From: SPJN01 sp965229935
Lineage (GTDB): Bacteria > Pseudomonadota > Alphaproteobacteria > SPJN01
Assembly (NCBI GenBank): GCA_965229935.1
Contig: CBDDKB010000002.1
Location: 186,001-250,000, forward strand
Length of the DNA: 64,000 nucleotides
Reading direction: 5' to 3'
The first letter of the stretch is position 1, and each line of letters begins with the position of its first letter. The notes beneath the pieces were generated by a model. The model made no database searches and had not been told where the DNA came from. It worked only from the letters and a program-made list of their open reading frames with translations. The position numbers and the translations under genes were made by a program. Of the stretch, positions 1 to 8,715 are shown one piece after another.

Positions 1-67
1 CCGGGCAAACCTCGACACAATCAAGATATTTGCACTTGATGCAGCCTTCCATCACCACATAGGTCAT
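1..67 (-). CDS. fdxA: Ferredoxin FdxA, N-terminal part only (runs off the window start)
   Basis: Only the first 22 codons are inside the window. The visible peptide begins MTYVVMEGCIKCKYLD and has cysteines at residues 9, 12, 17 and 21 followed by proline, the start of the Cys-rich iron-sulfur ligand pattern of 7Fe/8Fe FdxA ferredoxins. The family carries low-potential electrons in the cytoplasm. In many alphaproteobacteria fdxA follows the helicase and S4-protein genes, as here, and precedes carD, which would lie outside the window. A separate promoter lies in the gap upstream. The assignment rests on a short peptide but the match is distinctive. Confidence 0.85.
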   Translation of the reverse strand, partial: MTYVVMEGCIKCKYLDCVEVCP

Positions 68-148
68 ATTTTTCCCGGCCCATGCCGGCCCCTAAAGCAA
101 ATTTCTGTCGTGCTGGCCGCTAAAAACGCGCCAGAATGAATTGAAGGT

Positions 149-177
149 GTCTTAGGCGTCTTGCGCGGTTTCGTCAA
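149..177 (-). promoter_or_regulatory. Sigma-70-type promoter for fdxA
   Basis: Read on the minus strand there is a -35 box TTGACG (172-177), a 17-base spacer and a -10 box TAAGAC (149-154). It sits between the TerB-like gene and fdxA and would give a leader of about 75 bases. This suggests fdxA can be transcribed apart from the helicase operon. Prediction from sequence only. Confidence 0.5.
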
Positions 178-223
178 TTGGCAAGATAGCCTTAAATGCC
201 GCGCCTATTATAATTGGCGCAAT

Positions 224-679
224 TTATGACCCGCGCCGGGCCAGCACACGTTTGCGTGCCTCGCCCCGGTCGCGATCAGACACATAAAGCAGCCCGGCAA
301 CCCGGCGTATCAACATGTCTTCAAGCGGGCCAAGCTGGTCATCGGCAAGTACGATTTCCCACATGAGTTCCAAGATCATGTCCCGTTCGTCGTGCGGCAC
401 CTCGTCTTTCAGGGTTTGGGTGAAACGCAGCAATTGCACAGAATCGCTGTGCAGGGCTTTTGCCTGTTCGCTTAGTGATGTTGCCTCCCCCTCAGACAAT
501 GAAAAGCGATCCTGCAACAGGCGCATAATGGTCTGCCATTCTTCCTCCGCAATGCCATCTTCAACAGCGGCAGCCTCGATCATCAAGACACAAGCGGCGA
601 GCGCCACAGGATCAACAGCTTTGGCCGCAGGGGACAATTGATCATCATTGGAAAAGAGGGATTTGAGCTTATCGAACAT
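224..679 (-). CDS. TerB-like (tellurite resistance TerB family) protein
   Basis: A 151-residue soluble, acidic, all-helical protein. The segment from about residue 25 to 125 has the TerB look: repeated helices with acidic pairs (VEDGIAEEEW, VLADDQLGPLEDMLIRRV) that recall the metal-binding residues of the TerB/DjlA fold. TerB-type domains are linked to metal sensing and membrane-associated stress complexes, but single-domain alphaproteobacterial members have no firm role. It starts with ATG and lies 26 bases after the S4-protein gene, probably in the same operon. The family is fairly sure, the function is not. Confidence 0.7.
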   Translation of the reverse strand: MFDKLKSLFSNDDQLSPAAKAVDPVALAACVLMIEAAAVEDGIAEEEWQTIMRLLQDRFSLSEGEATSLSEQAKALHSDSVQLLRFTQTLKDEVPHDERDMILELMWEIVLADDQLGPLEDMLIRRVAGLLYVSDRDRGEARKRVLARRGS

Positions 680-705
680 GGCCGGACCTTTGTTGAGCGC
701 GGGGG

Positions 706-1032
706 TTAGTTTTGATCGTCTGTTTCAAGATCATCATACAGTAAGGCTGCATCAGGCGCACCACCGCGGCGATTGGCAATAGCGTTGATTTTGATCACGC
801 GCACACGATTGGACAGATAAAATGTTAGAACATCATCGGGGCGGACAAGGCTGCTGGGCTTAATGCCCGTCCGGCCGTTCAGGCGGAAGCGCTTCTTTTC
901 AACCAACTGGGTGGCAGCACCGCGCGTCCGCACAAAGCGGGCGTGCCACAACCATTTGTCGATGCGTTGACTGTCCTGATCCTGATCAGAAACAGAGGGG
1001 GTGTTGGACGGTTTTGCTGATCGCCTTGCCAA
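706..1032 (-). CDS. S4-domain RNA-binding protein (Hsp15-like)
   Basis: A 108-residue basic protein. An S4 RNA-binding domain spans about residues 22-85 (RIDKWLWHARFVRTRG, then KKRFRLNG), as in heat-shock protein Hsp15, which binds 50S subunits carrying stalled nascent chains. The tail after about residue 88 is acidic. The start is TTG at 1032; upstream is an AAGGA sequence inside the end of the helicase gene. Only 6 bases separate it from the helicase stop codon, so the two are co-transcribed and probably work together on RNA. Direct partners are inference. Confidence 0.85.
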   Translation of the reverse strand: MARRSAKPSNTPSVSDQDQDSQRIDKWLWHARFVRTRGAATQLVEKKRFRLNGRTGIKPSSLVRPDDVLTFYLSNRVRVIKINAIANRRGGAPDAALLYDDLETDDQN

Positions 1033-1038
1033 GCCGGA

Positions 1039-4000
1039 TCAGTCCTTCCCGTCCTTGCCAAGCTGGTCTTTCAGGCCCTGCAATGCTGCAAAGGGTGAGT
1101 TTGGATCAGGCCCGCGCCGGGGTGACCCACCACCGCTGGAGAAATTGCGCGGCTTGTTTTGGCGCTGACCATTGCGATCACCGCGCTTGCCGCGCTGGTT
1201 GCCTTGGCCGCCCTTGCCGCCGGGTTTGCCCTTGCCGCCACGATTGTTGCGCGCGCCATCATTGCCCCGCCGATCCGAACGGTCAGCATTTTGACGGGCA
1301 GGGGCTGCGCTGCCGATATGGCGTGCGCCGCGCTTTAGGCGCCATAGCAGGACTTTATTGGGGTCAATGGCGGGTGCTGCATCATTAGCGGCACCTTGTT
1401 CTGTATTCGCTTCAGCGGATTTTTCTGCGTCTTCACCTGCCCCAGCTTCGCCAGTCGCACTCGCTTCGCCAGTCGGACTCGTTTCGCCAGCCTCCGCCGC
1501 TGCGCGTTCGCGTTCTTCCTTGGCGATTTGTTCGGGGGCCTTGGGGGCAAGCTGTGCCCCTTCGGGTAGATTATCGCGCATGGCTTCACGGCTGCGATAG
1601 CCAAGGGCCAACATGATGGAGGTAAACTCATCACCCGAACAGCCAACAATCGACATGTGATCGGCTGAAATTTCAAATGGGCCTGTCGCATTCAGGGGGC
1701 GCAACATGTCCGACAAACGCTCAAGCATATCGATGCGCACAGCTTGACGGCCACACTGGCGGAAGCCGCACATTTCATAAAAACCTTGTGGCGCGTCTTT
1801 CAGCGCGGGGGTTGAACATAGGCCCGCCGTTGGTACGTCCGGCAGTGTGTCAATCTCATCCGCCAATTGCCACAAAAGCAGGCGTAGCTGCACCTGACGG
1901 GGTTTTAGAATGGCAGGCTGGAACAAGGTCATCTCGCCAAAGCGGACACCATATTGGCGCAGCTCACCGCGGGCGGCCTGATCAAGGTCACGCAATCGTT
2001 CGGCAACTTCGCCATCGCGGGGCAATACGCCCAGATTTTCTACCAGCTCAAACGCGATGCCGCGGGCAACGCCTGAATTCAATTCGCCATCGCGCAGTGC
2101 GGCGATGGGGGCCAATACCCCGTCAATATGATCCTGCAACCATTTGCCAAGCCGGACTTCGACCTGTGTGGCGATGGCGGGTTCAAGCCAATCATTCGCA
2201 AGCATCACTAGTTCGGGGCGCAGCTTGTGCGCGCCTTTTTTCAGACGTGCGATGACAGCACCATCCCAAGTCACTGTGCCGTCACTTTCCAAAGTAACAG
2301 GTGCAGGCGGTTCTTTCGGTGCCTTGAATGCTGATGTGGCTGGAGCAGCCTTGTCCCCACCGTCCGCTGTGTCCGCGCTTGCACCGGCGTCTGCGGCTTT
2401 GTCCGCTGACTGGGCGATCATGGCATCTGCCTTGGCACCGGCATCAAACAGCGCCAACAGGCGATGGGCGCGGGCAGCAAGTTCGACACTGACGGGGCCG
2501 CGTATAGCTTCGGCCAGTGTTTTTTTGGACAGATCATTTCCGGCACTATCGGCAGCGGACTGATCTTCAGCCGCTGTGAATGTAAAGCCGGTTATTGTGC
2601 CAACGCGTTCATCTTCGATAATCACGTCGCCTTGTGCGGTGACAGAGCCCATGAGGGGATCCTTTTCCTTTAACTTTCGTAACAGAACGCTTGTGCGCCG
2701 ATCGACAAATCTTTGTGTCAGACGCTCATGTAGCGCATCTGACAGGGCATCTTCAATCTCTCGTGTGCGTTCTTGCCAATGTTTCGCATCATGCAACCAA
2801 GCTGATTTATGTGACAGATAGGTGAAGGTGCGAATATGTGCAATGCGCGCTTGCAGCGCATCAATGTCGCCATTCAGGTTATCTAACGGTCTGACAGCAT
2901 TTTGCAACCAGTCTTCGCCGATATGTTCGCTTTGCCCCGTTAATTGATCAAACAGGGTTTTCAGCAGACGAATATGAACGTCTTCAGGCGCACTGCGGAA
3001 ATCAGGAATTTGCGCCACTTCCCATAACTGTTTCAGTCTGGCGGGTCCACTTAGCCTGTCGCGCACGTCTTCAAGGTCTGCCAGCGCCCGTAAGCTGCGC
3101 TGATCAAGCTGTTCGCGTGCCCTGATAAGGCCCTGAACGGGCGGTGGCCTGTCAAGCGAATGGAGAAGAGAGGGGAGGGAGCCGAATTCCAACGCCGCAT
3201 GCCGCCACTGGGCGTGGCGCACCGCTTCAAACTCGCTGTTCAGGATTGCTTCGACTATTTCGTCATCCAATAGGGGGGCATCGGCTGTGGTGCCAAAGGT
3301 TCCGTCGGTGCGATAGCGTCCCGCACGTCCCGCGATCTGTGCCAATTCATCAGCGCGCAGGCCACGATGGCTGATCCCATCAAATTTCTGTGTCGCGGCG
3401 AAGGCCACATGGGTCAGATCCAGGTTAAGCCCCATCCCGATGGCGTCCGTTGCCACCAGAAAGTCAACCTCGCCGCTTTGATACATATCGACCTGCGCGT
3501 TGCGTGTGCGCGGGCTAAGGCCGCCCATCACAACAGCCGCGCCGCCGCGCTGGCGGCGGATCAGCTCTGCCATCGCATAGACCTGATCGGCGGAAAAGCC
3601 GACAATGGCGCTGCGGCGGGGCAGGCGGGTCAATTTTTTGCTGCCCGCATAATCAAGCGTTGAAAAGCGCGGGCGCGACTGGATATGCGCGTCAGGCAGC
3701 AAATGCCTGATCAGCGGGATCATCGTGGCGGACCCCAACAGCATGGTTTCGTCCAGCCCGCGCGCATGCAGCAGCCGATTGGTAAAGACGTGCCCGCGTT
3801 CGCGGTCCTGTACCAACTGAATCTCATCAATCGCCAAAAAACGGACGGGGATATCAAGCGGCATCGCCTCTACCGTGGCGACCCAATAGGACGGGTTGGG
3901 CGGGACAATCCGTTCTTCGCCTGTAATCAGCGCGACTGAGCGGGGCCCCCGCAGCTTTGCCACACGGTCATAGACCTCGCGCGCAAGCAGGCGCAATGGC

Positions 4001-4116
4001 AGGCCGATCATGCCGCTTTTATGGGCGACCATACGCTCAATAGCGAGGTGGGTCTTACCGGTATTGGTTGGACCCAGCACCGCCGTTACCCGCGTGCTGT
4101 CAGCAAAATCAGTCAA
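1039..4116 (-). CDS. SUV3-like ATP-dependent RNA helicase with long basic tail
   Basis: A 1025-residue superfamily 2 helicase. Visible motifs are Walker A GPTNTGKT (15-22), DEIQ (97-100), LLGSAT near 125 and motif VI QIAGRAGR near 260, the arrangement of mitochondrial SUV3 and its alphaproteobacterial relatives. Residues about 570-620 and 870-940 are Ala/Glu-rich low complexity, including a short 18-bp tandem repeat at 1446-1481. The last 90 residues are rich in Arg, Gly and Asn (RGG-like), typical of RNA-binding tails. The start is TTG; no ATG or GTG is available upstream in frame. It is the first gene of an operon with the S4 protein. A role in RNA decay or ribosome-related RNA remodelling is inferred from SUV3. 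Confidence 0.88.
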   Translation of the reverse strand: MTDFADSTRVTAVLGPTNTGKTHLAIERMVAHKSGMIGLPLRLLAREVYDRVAKLRGPRSVALITGEERIVPPNPSYWVATVEAMPLDIPVRFLAIDEIQLVQDRERGHVFTNRLLHARGLDETMLLGSATMIPLIRHLLPDAHIQSRPRFSTLDYAGSKKLTRLPRRSAIVGFSADQVYAMAELIRRQRGGAAVVMGGLSPRTRNAQVDMYQSGEVDFLVATDAIGMGLNLDLTHVAFAATQKFDGISHRGLRADELAQIAGRAGRYRTDGTFGTTADAPLLDDEIVEAILNSEFEAVRHAQWRHAALEFGSLPSLLHSLDRPPPVQGLIRAREQLDQRSLRALADLEDVRDRLSGPARLKQLWEVAQIPDFRSAPEDVHIRLLKTLFDQLTGQSEHIGEDWLQNAVRPLDNLNGDIDALQARIAHIRTFTYLSHKSAWLHDAKHWQERTREIEDALSDALHERLTQRFVDRRTSVLLRKLKEKDPLMGSVTAQGDVIIEDERVGTITGFTFTAAEDQSAADSAGNDLSKKTLAEAIRGPVSVELAARAHRLLALFDAGAKADAMIAQSADKAADAGASADTADGGDKAAPATSAFKAPKEPPAPVTLESDGTVTWDGAVIARLKKGAHKLRPELVMLANDWLEPAIATQVEVRLGKWLQDHIDGVLAPIAALRDGELNSGVARGIAFELVENLGVLPRDGEVAERLRDLDQAARGELRQYGVRFGEMTLFQPAILKPRQVQLRLLLWQLADEIDTLPDVPTAGLCSTPALKDAPQGFYEMCGFRQCGRQAVRIDMLERLSDMLRPLNATGPFEISADHMSIVGCSGDEFTSIMLALGYRSREAMRDNLPEGAQLAPKAPEQIAKEERERAAAEAGETSPTGEASATGEAGAGEDAEKSAEANTEQGAANDAAPAIDPNKVLLWRLKRGARHIGSAAPARQNADRSDRRGNDGARNNRGGKGKPGGKGGQGNQRGKRGDRNGQRQNKPRNFSSGGGSPRRGPDPNSPFAALQGLKDQLGKDGKD

Positions 4117-4459
4117 GGAATTGGTCGCTAAATTGGGGGGATCAGCGGCGCGTCAGCCGCGTGGCCTGTGATTGGGGTTAAGAGTGTAGTTGCATTGACT
4201 TTGACCAGATTCCGCATGTGACGCAAGCAAAACCGGGGGGATGGTAATGGGCTGGGTTTGGGGCAAAGAATTCGCCTGTCGAATAAATGTCCCCAAACTA
4301 TCCACACCAAATGGGGCAAATATAGAACAAGCCATGACCGAATCGGAAATTCATCGCATTTCTTGCTTCGTTCACGGCTATATCTGGTGGGCGGGGTCGC
4401 GTGGAACGCAAGTCACCTGTGCTTAATGACGTATAAAATTCAATATCTTGGGTGCGGTT
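4117..4459. other. 343-bp gap upstream of the helicase gene
   Basis: I find no supported gene. The gap separates two minus-strand genes, so it should hold the helicase promoter and the end of the symporter transcript. A small stem GCGGC/GCCGC (4145-4149 with 4156-4160) falls in the likely helicase leader. Several short reading frames overlap here on both strands, but none has a ribosome-binding site or a recognisable product. No convincing terminator is seen after the symporter gene. Confidence 0.5.
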
Positions 4460-5875
4460 TTAGGCGTTTTGATCGTCAATCGCCTCAAGCGCGCGGCGGG
4501 TTTCTTCCTGTCTGGCGCGGGTGATGGGGTGATACCACAGCAGCACCGCGTTGATGGCGGATACGACCACGGGGATCGTCACAAAGATGATTGCCAGGCC
4601 CTTGATGGCCTCTGGCGTGTTTTCCTGACCCGGCTGATAGCTAAAGCCTTGTTCCAAAATCACATAGACGATCCCGACCGACAGGGCGATACCCAGCTTT
4701 TGGGTCATGTTGATAAAGGCATAGAACAGCCCGGTGCGTTCTTCGCCCGTTTTCAGGCGGTCTTCATCCACAAGGTCAGCAGTGATTGCCCGGATCAGAA
4801 GGGAGCCTGCACCCAAATTGACGCCCAACAAAACCCATAACATCAGCGCTGCGAAGGGGTCGCCCTTGGGGACGATCAGGACAAGCGGCAGGGTGACAAC
4901 CGTGACAATAGCGGTGCCTGCCAATGTGCGGTGCTTTTCATATTTATAGGACAGTTTCAGGATCAACGGCACAAAGGCGATGCCTGATCCGAAATAAACC
5001 AACAGCATCCATTCAGCATGACTTTCAAGCAGCAAGTAGTCGCTGACCAAAAATAGGTAAAGCGATGTGACAACGCCTGTGGACAGGCCACCAAGAAGGT
5101 CGATCAGCAAAATGCGTTGCAGGGGCTTGTTATAGCGTAGTTCGCTGATCGCCACTTGCCATTTGATCGGTGCCGCTGTTGTGCCCGTATGGGTGCGTTC
5201 TGGCACCAGCCAAACCGCCAGCAAAACTGTGATAGGTAACAGGATGATAGAGAACCAGCCCATTGATGAGACTTTTTCCCGTTGGCCGATTTCCATATCC
5301 GGTAAGAGCGAGGGTAGCAGCGCAGGCATGGTCAAAACGAACAGGGCGCCGAAAATCAAGGCGGCTTCGCGATAGCCTTGAATGCGACTTCGTTGATTGT
5401 AGTCGGGTGACAGTTCCGCCCCCCAACTCATGTGGGAGACGGTCAGCATCGTCCAGCCCACATACATAAAGATCATCCACCCCAACAGATAGCCAAAGCT
5501 GGCTTGGGTCACGGGGGGCATAAAGATCATGAAAATCGACACCAACATGATCGGCACTGATAGGGCGATCCAATGGCGGCGACGTCCCCAACGGCTGGGA
5601 AAACGATCTGACAGGAAGCCCAGAATAGGGTCGGTCACCGTGTCCCAGATCCGCGACAGGGTGAAGGCTAGCCCCACCATGGTCAGTGGCAGGCCAAGCT
5701 CGGACGCATAGAAAGGCGGCAGATAAACAGTGATCGGCAGACCAAGGGCAGCAATAGGGACTGCGGGCCCGGCAAAGGCTGAAAGCCGCCAACCGGACAT
5801 ACGCGCCGTCGTTTTGTCGGCTGCTTGGCCTTGACCGGTCTTTTCGGCCGTGCCGTTTGCTGTGACATCTGTCAT
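4460..5875 (-). CDS. MFS transporter of the GPH (glycoside-pentoside-hexuronide:cation symporter) type
   Basis: A 471-residue membrane protein with about 12 hydrophobic segments. After a cytosolic N-terminus (to about residue 30) the sequence follows the GPH family (MelB/LacS-like): the early segment FTLSRIWDTVTDPILGFLSD, with the conserved Asp residues of helix II, and RWGRRRHWI in the loop after it. These proteins move sugars or glucuronides with Na+ or H+. The substrate cannot be read from the sequence and no sugar-metabolism gene is adjacent. It stands as a single gene. Confidence 0.85.
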   Translation of the reverse strand: MTDVTANGTAEKTGQGQAADKTTARMSGWRLSAFAGPAVPIAALGLPITVYLPPFYASELGLPLTMVGLAFTLSRIWDTVTDPILGFLSDRFPSRWGRRRHWIALSVPIMLVSIFMIFMPPVTQASFGYLLGWMIFMYVGWTMLTVSHMSWGAELSPDYNQRSRIQGYREAALIFGALFVLTMPALLPSLLPDMEIGQREKVSSMGWFSIILLPITVLLAVWLVPERTHTGTTAAPIKWQVAISELRYNKPLQRILLIDLLGGLSTGVVTSLYLFLVSDYLLLESHAEWMLLVYFGSGIAFVPLILKLSYKYEKHRTLAGTAIVTVVTLPLVLIVPKGDPFAALMLWVLLGVNLGAGSLLIRAITADLVDEDRLKTGEERTGLFYAFINMTQKLGIALSVGIVYVILEQGFSYQPGQENTPEAIKGLAIIFVTIPVVVSAINAVLLWYHPITRARQEETRRALEAIDDQNA

Positions 5876-6060
5876 GCGGTGCCCCCACTCACTAAAATTT
5901 CGTCACGCGCCCGCATTGTGCTGCATGTGAGATATTTGACTATTGCTGATCAATCCAATGACTGCCGCTATTTTATTAACGTCCACCACGTGCAGTCGGA
6001 TTTGTTGACGCTGATTATTTATCAGTTTGTCTTGTTTGTCGAGCCGGACTTAAAGCTGTT

Positions 6061-6975
6061 TTATTCGGTCAGGCTGGCCTGGGCAGCAGGCATGCTGCGG
6101 CGCAGGTCATAGTCGCTTAGATGAACCATAATCGTGCCATAGCCTGTAGCGGCCTGCAATTTGACGGGTAGCAATATCGTTTCGCCTGTTGCGCTGTTCG
6201 CCACCGGGATGGGGGCCAGCCAAACCTTTGCAGGTTCGTAAGTTTTCGAACGGCGGCGCAGGCGGTCCTTGCCTGTGGCGGGGGCGATTTCTGTGGCGCT
6301 TTCGTCAAAGCCCTTGATCCGTTCAAACACCGCCTCGCACAAAATCGCGTCGCCTTCATAGGCGTTGTAACGGCTTTTGTTCATGCTTGTGGGGCGGATA
6401 TATTTTGTGTGCAGGTCTGACCGGCGGCGGCCATCAAATATCCGCACGGTTTGCCCGCACGGCTTTTCGGCTGCAGCCAGTGTCAGGTGGAACAAGGCAG
6501 CCGATAGGGGGTCAAGCGTATCGAGCTGTTCTGACAGGGGGACGGGCTTGCGCTGCTCATCAGGGCCATAGGCGGGCGTGGCTTCAAGGGTGACGGGCTC
6601 GCCATCATGGAAGGTTACTTTTGTTTGCCGATCGATCGCAGTGTCCGTGCCATATTCATAGGCATAGCGTTCAGGCTTTACTGTACCGTCTTTGATCGCG
6701 CCCACCGCTTCGACAGTGCCGTGGCGGCCCCCTGTGAACAGATCAGCAAGGCCTGTGCCGCGCCCGGTTGAGACCATCTCGTAGCGATCATCAAACAGGC
6801 GGCTCGATAGGTCAGCTGTGCCGATTTGGATGCCGCCGAAATAGAAATCGACGGTCATGGTGGCTTCGATGGCGCTTTTGTTAGAGTCAGCGGCGTTTGT
6901 TGCGAAGGGCAGCAGAATCAGTGCCGCGGCAGCGAAGAGTTGCCTGCCAAAAAGGTTTCGACGTAGAATCATCAT
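6061..6975 (-). CDS. DUF3108 family exported protein
   Basis: A 304-residue protein with an N-terminal signal peptide (hydrophobic stretch about 12-27, likely cleavage after TNA). The mature part has the beta-rich pattern of DUF3108: MTVDFYFGGIQIGTADLSSR near the start, then a T-G-R-G-T-G-L loop and a C-terminal PVANSATGETILLPVKL strand. DUF3108 proteins are periplasmic and of unknown function, perhaps lipid- or polysaccharide-related. The ATG has an AAGGG sequence 7 bases upstream. In alphaproteobacteria the gene is commonly divergent from rpmB, as here. Confidence 0.8.
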   Translation of the reverse strand: MMILRRNLFGRQLFAAAALILLPFATNAADSNKSAIEATMTVDFYFGGIQIGTADLSSRLFDDRYEMVSTGRGTGLADLFTGGRHGTVEAVGAIKDGTVKPERYAYEYGTDTAIDRQTKVTFHDGEPVTLEATPAYGPDEQRKPVPLSEQLDTLDPLSAALFHLTLAAAEKPCGQTVRIFDGRRRSDLHTKYIRPTSMNKSRYNAYEGDAILCEAVFERIKGFDESATEIAPATGKDRLRRRSKTYEPAKVWLAPIPVANSATGETILLPVKLQAATGYGTIMVHLSDYDLRRSMPAAQASLTE

Positions 6976-7165
6976 GAGATACCCTTAATTTTGGGCCCTT
7001 TTTTGAGGGGCTTTTCACGGCCAATGCGCCTTGTTTATAGGGTCCATATGCAAGGGCAGTTTGGCAAAAAAGCGGCATAAAGGCGAAAATTTTGCGGATT
7101 CAGGCCCATGGGCCGAAAAAGCCGCGACAAATGGGACGTTTATCAGAATATCGCGCTGCAAAGAC
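6976..7165. other. Non-coding part of the gap between the DUF3108 gene and rpmB
   Basis: Together with the rpmB promoter and leader this makes a 362-bp gene-free stretch. It should contain the DUF3108 promoter on the minus strand. A perfect 12-bp palindrome GGCCCATGGGCC lies at 7103-7114. A 58-codon frame starting at 7108 has no ribosome-binding site and overlaps the rpmB promoter, so I do not call it. Confidence 0.5.
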
Positions 7166-7195
7166 TTGACCTTAACCCCGCAAGCCGCCTATACA
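7166..7195 (+). promoter_or_regulatory. Sigma-70-type promoter for rpmB
   Basis: A -35 box TTGACC (7166-7171) and -10 box TATACA (7190-7195) are separated by 18 bases. Transcription would begin near 7202 and give a leader of about 135 bases before the L28 start codon. That is long for a single ribosomal protein gene and contains two hairpins (separate entry). Confidence 0.65.
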
Positions 7196-7285
7196 GCGCC
7201 TCTATTTTGATGAGGTGCCCGAAGCTGCTGTTTCCGGCGGATTTGGCGTGTGCCCATCAACATAATCAAATGATTGAATTTTGAG

Positions 7286-7321
7286 GGCAGATTTGATCTG
7301 CCACGCCCTGAAAATCAGGGC
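7286..7321 (+). promoter_or_regulatory. Two tandem hairpins in the rpmB leader
   Basis: Two perfect stems lie back to back just upstream of the ribosome-binding site: GGCAGA/TCTGCC (7286-7291 with 7297-7302, loop TTTGA) and GCCCTGA/TCAGGGC (7305-7311 with 7315-7321, loop AAA). The Shine-Dalgarno AGGAG begins at 7326. The position fits a translational control element, possibly autogenous control by L28. This is inference; I do not recognise a named leader family. Confidence 0.45.
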
Positions 7322-7337
7322 CAGTAGGAGAAGAGCA

Positions 7338-7634
7338 ATGGCACGTCGTTGCGAACTAAGCGGTAAGGGCCCGATGGTCGGCAATAATGTCAGCCACGCC
7401 AACAACAAGACCAAGCGGCGCTTTTTGCCGAACCTGAACAATGTGACTCTGATTTCAGAAGCCCTGGAGCAGAGCTTTCAGTTCCGTGTGTCCATGCATG
7501 CGCTGCGTTCGGTAGAACATAATGGCGGTCTGGACAATTATCTGCTGAAAACAAAAGACGAGCAGCTTTCAGACAAGGCGCAAAAAGTAAAGCGCGACCT
7601 GAAGAAGAAGCTGGCTTCTGCTGACGCCGCTTAA
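7338..7634 (+). CDS. rpmB: 50S ribosomal protein L28
   Basis: A 98-residue protein beginning MARRCELSGKGPMVGNNVSH, with the KTKRRFLPNL segment and basic C-terminus of L28, a small protein of the large ribosomal subunit. I chose the ATG at 7338 because AGGAG lies at 7326-7330, seven bases upstream, and because the family starts here; an upstream in-frame start at 7281 would run through the leader hairpins. The reading frame is intact and of normal length for alphaproteobacteria. An intrinsic terminator follows directly. Confidence 0.98.
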   Translation: MARRCELSGKGPMVGNNVSHANNKTKRRFLPNLNNVTLISEALEQSFQFRVSMHALRSVEHNGGLDNYLLKTKDEQLSDKAQKVKRDLKKKLASADAA

Positions 7635-7661
7635 TCGCGCGCGAACATAATTTTTTGAAAG

Positions 7662-7696
7662 AGCCCTGTCGGATCATCCGGCAGGGCTTTTTCTTT
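7662..7696 (+). terminator. Rho-independent terminator of rpmB
   Basis: An 11-bp stem with one G-T pair (arms 7662-7672 and 7678-7688, loop of five) is followed by a T-rich tract TTTTTCTTT. It lies 27 bases after the rpmB stop codon. On the other strand it lies just beyond the esterase-like gene and may serve both. Confidence 0.9.
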
Positions 7697-7698
7697 AC

Positions 7699-8715
7699 CT
7701 AGTCGGCAAGCGCAAACACCAGCAGCAATGTGCGCTGTAGCGGGGTGTTAAAATTGTCGTCTGACATAATGTAGATAAGCGTGCGCCCATCATCTGTCAC
7801 GCGCACGTCCATCGCTTCCATATTGTCGATGTTGGCACTGCGGTCGAGCTGTGTCAGAATCTGCCCATCAAGGGTGGCGCCGGGCTTTATGCTGGCACCA
7901 GCGATGCGGCGGATCTGCATGCTGACGCCGATGGTCTTGCCATAGCGCCGTTCCAGCACAAGCACATCACCGTTTGGTAGACGTGCCATGTCTGTGGGTT
8001 TGAACTCACCGCTTTTGCGCAAGGAAATTGGCAGCGCCTTGGGCCCATCGGCGATCCAGCCGACAATATTGCCTGCCTCGTCGCGGGCATCTTCCGTCAG
8101 TGCCATGATGTGACCGTCGGCAAGCTGCACAATCGCCTCCATCCCGCCATTAGAGGGGATCCAAGTGTCAGCAGGGGGCAGGGACAGGGCACCATCCGGG
8201 CTGCCATTAATCCGGCGATAATTCAAAATGCGGTGCTTGCGTTCGAAAGAGATTAAGAACGGCCCGGTCAAAGCGCCGTCAGACAGATCAACGATGCCTT
8301 CAGCGTCTTGGTTTTTCTTTTTGTCGAGCAGGCCATTCAGCCCCGCAAGACGATCGATCTTGACGCCCTTGACGCGGGTGACTTTACCCGGCGCAGACTC
8401 GTCAATCACACCCTTGATATAGCGGCCCTTGTCGGTGATCGCCAAAAAACGCCGCCCGGATTTGTCGATCACAAGCCCTGAGATGCCGCCAAAGTCAGCA
8501 TGATCGCCCTTAAGTTCAACCCCGCTGATAAAGCGCAGCTTACCCGCATTGGCGCTTTTATTGCCGCTATAGACCGATAAAGGCACCTCAATGGTGCGCA
8601 CCGTGACCTTTTCAGGTGCAGCATAGGCTGTACCCGTGATGCCAAGTAAACTGGCGCCCAGCAATATCAGAAGGGCGAAGCGGTAAAGTGGGTGAGTGTT
8701 TATTTGTCGATACAT
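7699..8715 (-). CDS. Esterase-like activity of phytase family protein (exported)
   Basis: A 338-residue protein with an N-terminal signal peptide (hydrophobic 12-31, cleavage near AYAA). The rest is repeating beta-propeller-like strands: GGISGLVIDKSGRRFLAITD, a QDAEGIVDL strand and GGMEAIVQLADGHIMALTED, the pattern of the phytase-like esterase family (PF13449). Such proteins are extracytoplasmic; substrates are mostly unknown. Its start overlaps the end of the upstream small membrane-protein gene by 16 bases, so the two are translated together. Clusters of this family with cobT are common in alphaproteobacteria. Confidence 0.82.
   Translation of the reverse strand: MYRQINTHPLYRFALLILLGASLLGITGTAYAAPEKVTVRTIEVPLSVYSGNKSANAGKLRFISGVELKGDHADFGGISGLVIDKSGRRFLAITDKGRYIKGVIDESAPGKVTRVKGVKIDRLAGLNGLLDKKKNQDAEGIVDLSDGALTGPFLISFERKHRILNYRRINGSPDGALSLPPADTWIPSNGGMEAIVQLADGHIMALTEDARDEAGNIVGWIADGPKALPISLRKSGEFKPTDMARLPNGDVLVLERRYGKTIGVSMQIRRIAGASIKPGATLDGQILTQLDRSANIDNMEAMDVRVTDDGRTLIYIMSDDNFNTPLQRTLLLVFALAD

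Noticed and set aside
1446..1499. Short 18-bp tandem repeat inside the helicase gene
   Set aside because: It only lengthens an Ala/Glu/Gly-rich linker in frame, which is common in low-complexity segments.
4128..4426. Several short frames on both strands in the gap before the helicase gene
   Set aside because: They overlap each other in different frames, lack ribosome-binding sites and resemble no protein family.
7108..7284. 58-codon frame (MGRKSRDK start) between the DUF3108 gene and rpmB
   Set aside because: It has no Shine-Dalgarno and runs through the rpmB -35/-10 boxes.
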